This document shows, piece after piece, positions 9,168 to 17,027 of a stretch of DNA of 49,327 bases. Every line of letters starts with the position of its first letter. The first letter of the stretch is position 1. The stretch spans positions 1 through 49,327 of the forward strand of contig DATAIT010000039.1 in the NCBI GenBank assembly GCA_036262515.1, given 5' to 3'. Position numbers and translations under genes: made by a program. Under the pieces are notes generated by a model, which worked only from the letters and a program-made list of their open reading frames with translations, ran no database searches and was not told where the DNA came from. Source of the DNA: Acidimicrobiales bacterium. Lineage in GTDB: Bacteria; Actinomycetota; Acidimicrobiia; Acidimicrobiales; GCA-2861595.

Positions 9168-10433
9168 TCAGCTCGCGGCGAGGACGTAGGACGCGGGCGC
9201 CGGAAGCTCCACGGAGGAGGATGCGCCCGGGAAGTAGGCGCGCATCGACCCGCCGTGGCCGGCGAAGAAGAGCCAGCCGGATGTCACCGACCAGGTCGCT
9301 GCGGCAACCGGCTCTCCGTAGGGGACGCCCGACCCGGGAATCTGCATTCCCTCGGAGGTGGCGACGTTCACGATGACGAGCGTCGCCACCTGTTGGCCGG
9401 GAGGACGCTCCGGCGTCGTCGGTGCGACGAATGCGGCCAACCGGTTCCCGTCGGGGGAGATGGCGCCGCCGCGTATCCAGCCCGTGCCGGGCGGCGGTTC
9501 GACGACGCGATCGAGGCCGCTGGCCACATCGGTGAGGTGCAGCACGCAGTCGCCGGCGCACTCACCGCCAGGTGTCGAGTACCAGGCCAGCAGCGAGCCG
9601 CGACCGTCGGCAACTTCGCCGGCCACACCGAGGAACCGGGCGGTGGTGAGCCTTTCGAGGTCGTACAGCTCGAGGACGCGGTCATCGGGCCGCTGGAGCA
9701 CCAGAAGCGCGCCCACGTTGGCCACGAGACGAGCGCCTTTCGGCAGCGCGATGCGCGAGCTGCGAGCCAGGCCGTCCAGTGCGAAGAGTTGCACCTCGGC
9801 ACCGGCCGGCGAGCCGGCGACCACCCACAACAGAGCCCGGTCGGCGCTGGCGACCACGGCGTCCGCGGCCCCGAGTGGTTGGCGGATCAGGCCTCCGTCT
9901 TGCAGCGTGACGCTCCAGGCTGTCCCGCCGTCGGCGACCACGAACGAACCCGCCACCGAGATCACCCTGGACGGGTAGGCGTCCACCGGGCCGTCGACCA
10001 GGGCCGGCCCGTCCTGCCCGAGGTCCACGACGGCCAGTCGGCCATCACCGTCGCGATAGGCGAGCTTGCCTCGCCGCGGGCCCGCCGGGACGGGGGACGG
10101 CGGCTGCGACGAGACGACTGGCGAGTCGCGGGTCGTCGTCGTCGTGCCGTCGTCGGCGAGCTGAGAGCGGTCCGGAGAGGTCATGGTCACGGCAACGATC
10201 GACACGACGACCACGCCGGCGGCGACGATTGCCGTTCGCACCCCGGGTCGACCGATCGATCTGGACGCCGATCGAACCGGCGCGACCGGCGGCGCGGCGT
10301 CGAGCGGGGCGCCGCACTCCGGGCACCGGGCCGCCCATTCCGACACCACCGTCGTGCAGCCTGGACACTGGACCACGACACCGTTGTACCCGAGCGTCAC
10401 GACGACAGGTCGGACGCGATGCGCGATTGCCAT
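9168..10433 (-). CDS. Zinc-ribbon, single-TM protein with extracytoplasmic propeller-like domain
   Basis: About 421 residues. The N-terminus carries a zinc ribbon (C-P-G-C, 14 residues, C-P-E-C), followed by a Pro/Ala linker, one membrane helix (VRTAIVAAGVVVVSIVAVTM), a Thr-rich stalk, and a C-terminal domain of repeating beta strands like a TolB/WD40 propeller (for example R-G-G-A-I-S-P-D-G-N-R-L-A-A-F). The topology would place the zinc ribbon inside the cell and the propeller outside. The start is uncertain: ATG 10433 is the first sensible ATG, but a GTG just before the ribbon (V-V-Q-C-P-G-C) is also likely. It is convergent with the TPR gene. No specific function can be assigned. Confidence 0.78.
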   Translation of the reverse strand: MAIAHRVRPVVVTLGYNGVVVQCPGCTTVVSEWAARCPECGAPLDAAPPVAPVRSASRSIGRPGVRTAIVAAGVVVVSIVAVTMTSPDRSQLADDGTTTTTRDSPVVSSQPPSPVPAGPRRGKLAYRDGDGRLAVVDLGQDGPALVDGPVDAYPSRVISVAGSFVVADGGTAWSVTLQDGGLIRQPLGAADAVVASADRALLWVVAGSPAGAEVQLFALDGLARSSRIALPKGARLVANVGALLVLQRPDDRVLELYDLERLTTARFLGVAGEVADGRGSLLAWYSTPGGECAGDCVLHLTDVASGLDRVVEPPPGTGWIRGGAISPDGNRLAAFVAPTTPERPPGQQVATLVIVNVATSEGMQIPGSGVPYGEPVAAATWSVTSGWLFFAGHGGSMRAYFPGASSSVELPAPASYVLAAS

Positions 10434-10632
10434 TCGCCGTCTGCGAATTGAGCGACCGGCGGCTCGACGCCGTTCACAGGAAGCTCCGCGTCGGCACACA
10501 GCCAATCCGACGCCCGCAAACGCAAGACTCTCGATGTGCCCGACCCGCCACGTTTCCCGCCGGCGTAGGAGCACGACCTCCAGCGCCAGACCCTTGTTCC
10601 CGACGATCGATGTTCCGCGAGAGGAAAGAGCG

Positions 10633-11526
10633 ATGACACGCTTCGACGTTTCCGGCGACGGTCCCCACGACCACGACCTCGGACTGGCCCACGATCTGTC
10701 GACGCTGCTGGGGCGCAGGCATGCCCTGAAGCTGCTCGCCGGTGCCGCCCTCGTGACGGTCGGCGCGTGTGGGAGCGACGGCAAGAACGACAAGACGGCG
10801 TCGAGCGCGACGTCCACCACGTCGGACGGCTCCTCGTCCTCGTCGACGGTGTCGGGTAGCAGCGGATCGACGTCGTCCACGCCCTCCGCCACCGGCGCAA
10901 GTTGCGAGACGATCCCCGACGAGACGGCCGGCCCGTATCCCGGTGACGGGTCCAACGGTCCCGACGTCCTGAGCGAGACCGGCATCGTCCGCAGCGACAT
11001 CACCAGGAGCTTCGGTGGCTCCACAACCAGGCCAGAGGGAGTCCCGCTGACGGTGAACCTGGTGATCCTCGGCCGGAGCGGCGGGTGCAAGGCGATGGCC
11101 GGCGCCGCCGTGTACCTGTGGCACTGCGATCGCGAGGGCCGGTACTCGCGCTACTCGCAGGGTGTCACCGGCGAGAACTACCTGCGGGGCGTGCAGGAGG
11201 CCGATGCCGGCGGTCGGGTGACGTTCGAGACGATCTTCCCCGCCGCCTACTCCGGACGCTGGCCCCACATCCATTTCGAGGTCTATCCGACCTTGGCACA
11301 GGCCACGTCGCAGCGGAACAAGCTGGCTACCTCGCAGCTGGCTCTTCCCGAGGACGCCTGCAAGGCGGTGTATGCGACGGCGGGGTACGAGCAGAGCGTC
11401 CGCAACCTGGCCCAGACGTCCTTGGCGCGCGACCTCGTCTTCGGCGACGGGAGCTCCCAGCAGCTCGCCACCATGTCCGGCGGCGTCGGTGCCGGGTTCA
11501 CGGCCGAGCTCTCCGTACCGGTCTAG
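10633..11526 (+). CDS. Exported lipoprotein intradiol ring-cleavage dioxygenase
   Basis: A 297-residue protein. ATG 10633 sits right behind a strong GAGGAAAGAG ribosome site. The N-terminus has a twin-arginine stretch (R-R-H-A-L-K-L-L-A-G) and a lipobox-like V-G-A-C, then a Ser/Thr-rich linker of about 50 residues. The dioxygenase domain shows the expected iron ligands: a Tyr in T-A-G-P-Y-P, a Tyr in R-Y-S-R-Y-S, and two His in W-P-H-I-H-F-E-V-Y. Intradiol dioxygenases use non-haem Fe(III) to open catechol or hydroxyquinol rings; extracytoplasmic lipoprotein members are known, but their substrates are mostly undefined. It has no neighbouring catabolic gene, so it probably acts alone at the cell surface. 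Confidence 0.9.
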   Translation: MTRFDVSGDGPHDHDLGLAHDLSTLLGRRHALKLLAGAALVTVGACGSDGKNDKTASSATSTTSDGSSSSSTVSGSSGSTSSTPSATGASCETIPDETAGPYPGDGSNGPDVLSETGIVRSDITRSFGGSTTRPEGVPLTVNLVILGRSGGCKAMAGAAVYLWHCDREGRYSRYSQGVTGENYLRGVQEADAGGRVTFETIFPAAYSGRWPHIHFEVYPTLAQATSQRNKLATSQLALPEDACKAVYATAGYEQSVRNLAQTSLARDLVFGDGSSQQLATMSGGVGAGFTAELSVPV

Positions 11527-11542
11527 AGGTCTAGAGATAGGA

Positions 11543-11579
11543 AGCGGCGGCCCTCGGCGCGAGGCGGCACCCCGCCGCT
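11543..11579. terminator. Inverted repeat between convergent genes
   Basis: AGCGGCGG (11543-11550) pairs perfectly with CCGCCGCT (11572-11579) around a 21-base loop. It follows the dioxygenase stop and touches the end of the leftward gene, so it may act as a terminator in both directions. There is no U-tract, and the loop is long. Confidence 0.4.
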
Positions 11580-11878
11580 CAGGACGGGAGCTCCCCCGCA
11601 CCGTCGAACAGTTCGAGCCCGAGCGCGGCGATATCGGCCAGCGCGTCGCGGTAGTCGCCTCCCCACTCGTCCCGGCTCGATGCCAACAACATGGCGGCGG
11701 CCATCAACGACGCAGCGACGTCGGGCGTCACCGCCACTCCGATCTCGGCCAGCCGGTCCCGCAACGCGCCGGCGCGCACGGCGGTTTCGGCGCGCTCCCA
11801 GCACTGGGCGTCGGCCACCTGCGTGCGAAGGATGGCAACGAGCCGCTCGCGCCCCTGCTGCGAATCGCGTCCAGACAC
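11579..11878 (-). CDS. Small helical hypothetical protein
   Basis: An open frame of about 99 residues from GTG 11878, or up to 139 residues from ATG 11998, which would overlap the divergent YceI start. The body is rich in Ala, Leu, Glu and Arg with a helical periodicity (R-E-R-L-V-A-I-L-R-T, then A-A-S-L-M-A-A-A-M-L-L-A-S-S-R-D-E-W). It ends with L-G-L-E-L-F-D-G-A-G. The last part somewhat resembles the C-terminal helices of TetR-like ligand domains, but no HTH is present. The upstream extension is Arg/Gly-rich and not convincing, so the GTG start is preferred. Coding on this strand is more plausible than on the other, but the call is moderate. Confidence 0.5.
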   Translation of the reverse strand: MSGRDSQQGRERLVAILRTQVADAQCWERAETAVRAGALRDRLAEIGVAVTPDVAASLMAAAMLLASSRDEWGGDYRDALADIAALGLELFDGAGELPS

Positions 11879-11996
11879 CGCCCACCGTCCAGCGTTTTGT
11901 CGATCTGCGCGGAGGGTACCACGGACACGACGTGTCGCAGCTCCTGCTTCGGCGTCGTACCTCCTACGCCCACCGCCTCGAGTCAGGATGCCACCC

Positions 11997-12581
11997 ATGA
12001 CCAACCAGACGCGTGTTTCCATTCCCGGCTACGTCACAGGCACGTGGTCCATCGATCCCGTGCACAGCGACGTGTCGTTCACGGTCCGCCACATGATGGT
12101 CTCGAAGGTTCGCGGCAAGTTCCACGGTGTGAACGGCTCGATCGTGCTCGCAGCGGATCCCCTCGAGTCCGAGGTGACCGCCGAGATCGACATGGCGAGC
12201 ATCGACACCGGCAACGAGCAGCGCGACGAGCACATCCGCTCGGCCGACTTCTTCGAGGTCACGAGATACCCGACGATGACCTTCCGATCCACCGCCCTTC
12301 GCGCCGAGGGCGACGGCTTCGTCGTCACGGGTGACCTCACCCTGCGCGGCGTGACGAGGCAGGTCGATCTGCAGCTGGAGATGAACGGGTTCACCAAGGA
12401 TCCCTTCGGCGGCACGCGCGCCGGGTTCACGGCTGTGGGCCAGATCAACCGACGCGACTTCGGCATCACGATCGACATGCCGATGGACGGCGGCGGCGCC
12501 GTGGTGGGCGACAGGATCCAGGTCCTCCTCGAGATCGAGGCCGTGCTGGCCCAGCCCGCTCCGGAAGCGATGGCCAGCTAA
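11997..12581 (+). CDS. YceI family protein
   Basis: A 194-residue lipocalin-like YceI protein. It opens with G-T-W-S-I-D-P-V-H-S-D-V-S-F-T-V-R-H-M-M and has the family pattern D-P-L-x-S-x-V-T-A-E-I-D, D-E-H-I-R-S-A-D-F-F-E-V, Y-P-T-M-T-F and G-D-L-T-L-R-G-V-T-R. It includes F-G-G-T-R-A-G-F near the end. YceI proteins bind long isoprenoid or lipid molecules; no signal peptide is visible, so this one is likely cytoplasmic. ATG 11997 is chosen because AGGA (11985-11988) lies 8 bases before it; ATG 11988 is the alternative. It is followed by the palindrome and promoter region of the methyltransferase. Confidence 0.92.
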   Translation: MTNQTRVSIPGYVTGTWSIDPVHSDVSFTVRHMMVSKVRGKFHGVNGSIVLAADPLESEVTAEIDMASIDTGNEQRDEHIRSADFFEVTRYPTMTFRSTALRAEGDGFVVTGDLTLRGVTRQVDLQLEMNGFTKDPFGGTRAGFTAVGQINRRDFGITIDMPMDGGGAVVGDRIQVLLEIEAVLAQPAPEAMAS

Positions 12582-12603
12582 GAGCGGAAGGACGCCCGGC
12601 CCT

Positions 12604-12621
12604 GGGGAACAAGTGTTCCCC
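12604..12621. promoter_or_regulatory. LexA/SOS-box-like palindrome
   Basis: A perfect 8-base inverted repeat, GGGGAACA-AG-TGTTCCCC, has the core GAAC-AAGT-GTTC (12607-12618). The Gram-positive LexA box, CGAACRNRYGTTYC, is matched at 13 of 14 positions (only the first base differs). It lies 69 bases before the methyltransferase GTG and about 20 bases before a possible -10 (TACACT, 12642-12647). An operator is more likely than a terminator because the loop would be only 2 bases. LexA binding is inferred from the motif only. Confidence 0.55.
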
Positions 12622-12689
12622 AACTCACCGGTCCCCCCGGGTACACTCGGCATTGCCTACGCTCCAGCAGGGCGCGAGGGGACCGCACA

Positions 12690-14180
12690 GTGGCCGAGCA
12701 GAGACGCACGTCGACATCCAACTTCGGGGTGAGCCGGCGCGAGGCGCACGACGCCTCGCAGTTCTACGCCCGGTTCCGAGCGCCCGAGATCACCGACGAC
12801 GACATCGTGGCGGCTGCTCCCGAGGTCGATGACGGGTGTTTCGAAGGAGACATCCGCCAGCGTGACGATCTGCCCGACCGCTCCGTGGCGCTGGTCGTCA
12901 CGTCCCCCCCGTACTTCGCCGGGAAGGAGTACGAGGAGGCCCTCGGACAGGGCGAGATCCCCGCCTCCTACGGCGAATTCCTGGCCATGCTGCGTGACGT
13001 GTTCTCCGTGTGCGTCCGCAAGCTCGAACCGGGTGGGCGCATCGCGGTGAACGTAGCGAACCTCGGTCGCAAGCCCTACCGGAGTCTGTCGGCAGACGTC
13101 ATAGGCATCCTCCAGGACGACCTCGGATTGCTGCTCCGAGGAGAAGTCTTGTGGCAGAAGGGCGAAGGGGCGACCGGGAACTGCGCGTGGGGTTCGTTCC
13201 GAAGCGCAGCCAATCCCGTGTTGCGTGACATCACCGAGCGCGTGGTCATCGCCAGCAAGGGCCGGTTCGACCGCGCCAAGTCCACCCGGCAACGGGCTGC
13301 GGAGGGGTTCCCGCACGAGAACACCCTCACCAGCGACGAGTTCATGTCGGCCACGCTGGACGTCTGGCACATCGAGCCGGAGAGCGCTCGGCGGGTCAAC
13401 CATCCGGCGCCGTTTCCGGTGCAGCTGCCGGAGCGCCTCATCCACCTCTACACGTTCCGCGGCGACATCGTCCTCGACCCGTTCATGGGTTCGGGTTCCA
13501 CGCTGGTCGCCGCCTCGCGGACCGGTCGTCGGGGTGTCGGGTACGACACGGATCCCTCGTATGTCGCCACGGCGCGGCAGCGGATCCGGCAGGCGGCCGA
13601 CCATCAGGCGCAGCGCCCGGCGCCGGGCGACGCACCGGTCGGGACGCTGAACGTCCAGACGTCCGATCTCGACGAGGCCGACCACTTCCAGGCGCGCGCC
13701 ACCAAGGAAGGGAAGGCGTCACAGGCGATTGCGTCCAAGGTGCTCGAGGACGCCGGATTCCGCATCACCCACCGCAACTCGAAGTTGCGGGGGACGGGAG
13801 TGTTGATGAACCTCATCGCTGTCGACGCGGATGAGCGTCCCTGGTACTTCGACGTCACCGGTGCGTTCACCACCACTCGCGGTGGCCTGCTGCGCACCGA
13901 CTCCGTCTGGAAATGCCTCGGGCGAGCGCATGTGGTGCAGAACAAGGTGAACGCGGGGCAGGTGGAGAACACCCCACTGGTGTTCCTCACGTCCCACCTT
14001 CCCAAGAAGGGCAGCGAGGGTGACGTGGCGCTCCGCGCTGCCGGCCCCGACGCGTTCTTCGACGCCGTCGCCATGCTGTCCGACGACGGTCGACGCCGCC
14101 TGGCTGCCTACGCAGGGGGAGGATGTCTCCGCCCCCTTCCCGGGTTCTGGAGCGGCCGCGACATCGAACGGTTGGGATAG
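12690..14180 (+). CDS. Beta-class DNA methyltransferase (N4C/N6A type) with extra C-terminal domain
   Basis: A 496-residue protein starting at GTG 12690, eight bases after GAGGGG. Motif IV is T-S-P-P-Y (71-75) and motif I, D-P-F-M-G-S-G-S-T, comes later (263-271), the order of beta-class enzymes. Y-D-T-D-P and H-P-A-P-F-P also fit. The T-S-P-P-Y form suggests N4-cytosine methylation, but N6-adenine is possible. Residues about 315-480 form a domain not needed for methylation, with a V-D-A-D-x-x-P-W-Y-F-D-V-T-G core that recalls a PD-(D/E)xK nuclease core but lacks a clear E-x-K. No separate restriction gene lies next to it, so it is either an orphan methylase or a single-chain restriction-modification enzyme. 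The palindrome at 12604 may control it. Confidence 0.9.
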   Translation: MAEQRRTSTSNFGVSRREAHDASQFYARFRAPEITDDDIVAAAPEVDDGCFEGDIRQRDDLPDRSVALVVTSPPYFAGKEYEEALGQGEIPASYGEFLAMLRDVFSVCVRKLEPGGRIAVNVANLGRKPYRSLSADVIGILQDDLGLLLRGEVLWQKGEGATGNCAWGSFRSAANPVLRDITERVVIASKGRFDRAKSTRQRAAEGFPHENTLTSDEFMSATLDVWHIEPESARRVNHPAPFPVQLPERLIHLYTFRGDIVLDPFMGSGSTLVAASRTGRRGVGYDTDPSYVATARQRIRQAADHQAQRPAPGDAPVGTLNVQTSDLDEADHFQARATKEGKASQAIASKVLEDAGFRITHRNSKLRGTGVLMNLIAVDADERPWYFDVTGAFTTTRGGLLRTDSVWKCLGRAHVVQNKVNAGQVENTPLVFLTSHLPKKGSEGDVALRAAGPDAFFDAVAMLSDDGRRRLAAYAGGGCLRPLPGFWSGRDIERLG

Positions 14181-14201
14181 GCCCAGACGTACGCTCGCGG
14201 C

Positions 14202-14519
14202 ATGGACCTTGCCTACGCAGTGGTTCACGACGAGCCACCCCAGGTCTACGCAGCTGAGAATGCCGACGTCCTCCAGTTGGTGATCGCCTTCGAGGCCGTC
14301 GCTCGGACACCGGCTGCCACGCTCGCCCCCGACACCTTGCAGGCGCTGCGTGACGCGCTCCTCGAAGAGCGATGGGGTGACGCCGTCGAGCTGTGGATGC
14401 GGACGTCCGGCACGGTCGTGGACGTGTACCCCGACGGGCTCAAGGTCTGGACGGCCGGGCTGATCCAGGCCGACATCGCGAACGTCCGCCTCCAGTTCAC
14501 GCCACTGTTCGCAGACTGA
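14202..14519 (+). CDS. Hypothetical protein, 105 residues
   Basis: This short frame starts at ATG 14202, 21 bases after the methyltransferase stop. It is soluble and mixed alpha/beta: L-A-Y-A-V-V-H-D-E-P-P near the start, then two helices (T-L-Q-A-L-R-D-A-L-L-E-E-R-W-G-D-A-V-E-L) and two strands (T-V-V-D-V-Y-P-D-G-L-K-V-W). No signal peptide, membrane helix or known motif was recognised. Its stop overlaps the next possible ATG (TGATG at 14517-14521), suggesting coupling to whatever is encoded there. It may belong functionally with the methyltransferase, but only position suggests it. Confidence 0.7.
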   Translation: MDLAYAVVHDEPPQVYAAENADVLQLVIAFEAVARTPAATLAPDTLQALRDALLEERWGDAVELWMRTSGTVVDVYPDGLKVWTAGLIQADIANVRLQFTPLFAD

Positions 14520-14824
14520 TGCCCCGGTCACTTCGCGAGCTGGACGTCGAGGAACGCCTCGCCATCATCGCCGCGATCCACATCGAGGCCGAGGCCGCCG
14601 GCTGGCACACCCTCGGTCGGGGACAGCCGCACGATGCCGTAGACCGACTGCCGGCAGGGGTCGACGCGGCCTCGCCGCCGCACACTCGCCGGCTGCTTCT
14701 TTTCCGGGTTGGCGACACCCCGTGTCGTGTGGCCGACGAAGAAGGGACCGCCTGTTCCAAGGGTGCGCGGCCGAGGCTGCATCCTCAATGCCGATCCGCC
14801 CTCCCTGATGGTGCCGCAGCTGCC

Positions 14825-15244
14825 ATGCTGGCGCGCGTGGGCCTCATCGGGACGCATCACGCAGCATTGTCCGTGAAGGACATCGACGCGAGCATCGATT
14901 GGTATCGCCGCGTGCTCGGCCTGGAAGAGACGTTCCGCCAGGAGTCGGACACCCGCCGCGCCGTGGTCATGCGGTTCCCGGGCCTTCGGGGGACCCTGGG
15001 ACTGGTGCAGCATACGGACGCCGGCATCGGTTTCAGCCCGCGCAACGTCGGCCTCGACCACCTCGCTTTCGCCGTGGAGTCCGCGGAGGAGCTCTGGGCA
15101 TGGCCGGACAGACTTGAGCAGCTCGGTGTCTCACACGCGCCGGCGGTGGAGACGCCCTTCGGGGGCATGCTGCACTTCCAGGACCCCGATGGGATTGCCC
15201 TCGCGCTGTTCTGGGAGCGTGGCCTGACGGGCGCCCCGGGCTGA
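14825..15244 (+). CDS. VOC/glyoxalase-fold protein
   Basis: A 139-residue VOC-superfamily protein: G-T-H-H-A-A-L-S-V-K-D-I-D-A-S-I-D-W-Y opens the first beta-alpha-beta-beta-beta unit, and G-L-D-H-L-A-F-A-V opens the second. Near the end is F-Q-D-P-D-G-I-A-L-A-L-F. Metal ligand candidates are His in the first strand, His in L-D-H-L and a Glu late in the chain. VOC enzymes include glyoxalases, ring dioxygenases and fosfomycin-resistance proteins; the substrate cannot be named. The same frame is open back to ATG 14519, which overlaps the upstream gene. That 102-residue extension begins protein-like but then turns into low-quality sequence, so ATG 14825 (or GTG 14837) is preferred. Confidence 0.85.
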   Translation: MLARVGLIGTHHAALSVKDIDASIDWYRRVLGLEETFRQESDTRRAVVMRFPGLRGTLGLVQHTDAGIGFSPRNVGLDHLAFAVESAEELWAWPDRLEQLGVSHAPAVETPFGGMLHFQDPDGIALALFWERGLTGAPG

Positions 15245-15291
15245 GGTTCCCTGGGACGGCCGGGCGGGTTCGTCTCTGCCAGCATGGCGCC

Positions 15292-16665
15292 TTGACTTCC
15301 CTCGAGGAACCCGAGCCCGCCCCGGCCGCCCACACCACCCCGACCGTGCTCGTGCTCGCCGGCGTCCCCACGTCGCCGGGCGTGGGCAGCGGTCCGGTCG
15401 CGCACCTTCCGGCCGGGGGACCGCCGGGGCGCCCGGGCAGTGTCGTCGTGGCGGCCGACGTGACCCCGGCGCAGATGGCGGTTCTCACCCCGGCGACGGT
15501 GGCGGCGGTGGCGACGGCGGCAGGCGCTCCCCTGTCGCACGCCGCCATCCTGGCCCGGTCCCTGGGCCTGCCCGTCGTGACCGGTCTGGGTCCCGATCTC
15601 ATGGCCATACGTCCGGGGACACCCGTTCTGGTGGACGGCGACGCCGGGACGGTGCACGTCGACCCGCCTGTCGCGCTGGTCCAGGCAGCCGCGGCCCGCG
15701 CCGTCGCCGACCGAAGACACCTGGAGGACGCCGTCCGCCGGGCGATGGCGCCCGCCGTCACCTGTGAGGGGTGCACGGTCCCCGTGCTCGTCAACGTGGG
15801 CGACGCCGCCGAAGCCCGGACCGCCGTCGCCGGCGGGGCTGACGGCGTCGGCATGCTCCGCACGGAGTTCACCTTCCTGGACCGCGCCGACGCGCCCGCC
15901 GAGGACGAGCAGTACCGCGCATACCACGCGGTCGCCGACGCCATCGGCGTCCGCCCGCTGGTCGTCCGCACGCTCGACCTGGGCGCCGACATCCCGGCGT
16001 GGGGCAGCGCCGACGAGCCCAACCCGGCACTGGGCAATCGCGGCGTCCGCTTCAGCCTCGCCACGCCCCGACTGCTGGAGACGCAGCTGCGGGCCATCGC
16101 CCGCCTCGCCGCCGACCGACCGGTTCGGGTCATGTTCCCGATGGTCACCACCGTGGACGAGGTGCACGCGGCCCGCGCTTGCCTCGACCGCATCGCCGGC
16201 GTCGCCGGCACCCGGTCGCGCATCGAGGTCGGGATCACCGTGGAGGTGCCGGCCGCCGCCCTCACCGCCGATGCACTCGCGCCGCTCGTGGACTTCTTCG
16301 CCATCGGCACCAACGACCTGACCCAGTACACACTGGCGGCCGACCGGGCCAACGCGGCCGTGGCCGGCCTCGCCGACGGCATGCACCCGGCGGTGCTGCG
16401 CCTGATCTCCGAGGTCACCGCTGCCGGCGACCGCCACGGCCGGGCCGTCGAGGTGGTGGGCGAACTGGCATGCGATCCCCTCGCCGTCGGCTTGCTCATC
16501 GGCCTCGGCGTGACCGAGCTCTCCGTGCGGCCCAACGCCGTGCCCGTCGTGAAGCAGGCGGTCCGCACCATCCGCCTCGACGGGGCGCGAGCCCTGGCAA
16601 AGACGGCTCTCGACGCCACGTCGGCCACCGCCGTGCGGCGGCTGTGCCTCGACGCTAAGGGATGA
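15292..16665 (+). CDS. PEP-utilising enzyme I-like protein without HPr-binding domain
   Basis: A 457-residue protein (TTG start) homologous to PtsI but about 110 residues shorter. The phosphohistidine domain has G-A-P-L-S-H-A-A-I-L-A-R-S-L-G-L-P-V-V with His83 as the phosphorylated residue. The PEP-binding barrel shows G-V-G-M-L-R-T-E-F, the family signature D-F-F-A-I-G-T-N-D-L-T-Q-Y (334-346) and the catalytic Cys394 in V-G-E-L-A-C-D-P. Absent is the helical insert that binds HPr in PtsI, and there is no HPr or EII gene nearby. It could therefore transfer phosphate to an unknown acceptor, or be a relic. The TTG lies near no clear ribosome site, so the first 20 residues are uncertain. The stop overlaps the cupin ATG. 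Confidence 0.88.
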   Translation: MTSLEEPEPAPAAHTTPTVLVLAGVPTSPGVGSGPVAHLPAGGPPGRPGSVVVAADVTPAQMAVLTPATVAAVATAAGAPLSHAAILARSLGLPVVTGLGPDLMAIRPGTPVLVDGDAGTVHVDPPVALVQAAAARAVADRRHLEDAVRRAMAPAVTCEGCTVPVLVNVGDAAEARTAVAGGADGVGMLRTEFTFLDRADAPAEDEQYRAYHAVADAIGVRPLVVRTLDLGADIPAWGSADEPNPALGNRGVRFSLATPRLLETQLRAIARLAADRPVRVMFPMVTTVDEVHAARACLDRIAGVAGTRSRIEVGITVEVPAAALTADALAPLVDFFAIGTNDLTQYTLAADRANAAVAGLADGMHPAVLRLISEVTAAGDRHGRAVEVVGELACDPLAVGLLIGLGVTELSVRPNAVPVVKQAVRTIRLDGARALAKTALDATSATAVRRLCLDAKG

Positions 16666-17003
16666 TCAGGAGCGGCCGCCCCGGTCGTAGGGTGGCCGCC
16701 ATCGCCGCCACCCTGCACTCATGGACAGGCCCGTCGCCGGCCGCCGACCAGCTGCGAGACCTGCTCGATGACGCAGGTGCAAGGTCCGTGAGCACGTGGG
16801 CCAACGACGCAGGATTCCGGTACGACTGGCACTCGCACGGCTATCACAAGGTGCTGTTCTGCGTCTCCGGGTCGATCGTCTTCCACACGCGCGACGGCGA
16901 CCTCGCGCTCGGCCCCGGCGACCGCCTGGACGTCGAACCCGGCACCGACCACGCCGCCACGGTCGGACCCGACGGCGTCCGGTGCATCGAAGGAAGCCGA
17001 TAG
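16662..17003 (+). CDS. Small cupin protein
   Basis: A 113-residue single-domain cupin. The core runs Y-D-W-H-S-H-G-Y-H-K-V-L-F-C-V-S-G-S-I-V, with two or three metal-ligand His, to L-G-P-G-D-R-L-D-V-E-P-G-T-D-H-A-A with the late His. ATG 16662 overlaps the stop of the PEP enzyme (ATGA), so the two are co-translated. Cupins bind metal and small molecules or sugars; a sensory or isomerase role beside a phosphotransferase-like enzyme is conceivable but unproven. The first 25 residues may be extra, since a GTG or later start would also fit. Confidence 0.85.
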   Translation: MIRSGRPGRRVAAIAATLHSWTGPSPAADQLRDLLDDAGARSVSTWANDAGFRYDWHSHGYHKVLFCVSGSIVFHTRDGDLALGPGDRLDVEPGTDHAATVGPDGVRCIEGSR

Positions 17004-17027
17004 TCAGCTCGTCTACATGGAAGCCGG

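Noticed and set aside
12657-13685. Minus-strand frame over the methyltransferase
   Set aside because: The plus strand carries methylase motifs in order; the minus product has no recognisable features.
14528-15061. Minus-strand frame across 14528-15061
   Set aside because: Part reads reasonably, but no start, RBS or family was found, and the plus strand contains a clear VOC domain over most of it.
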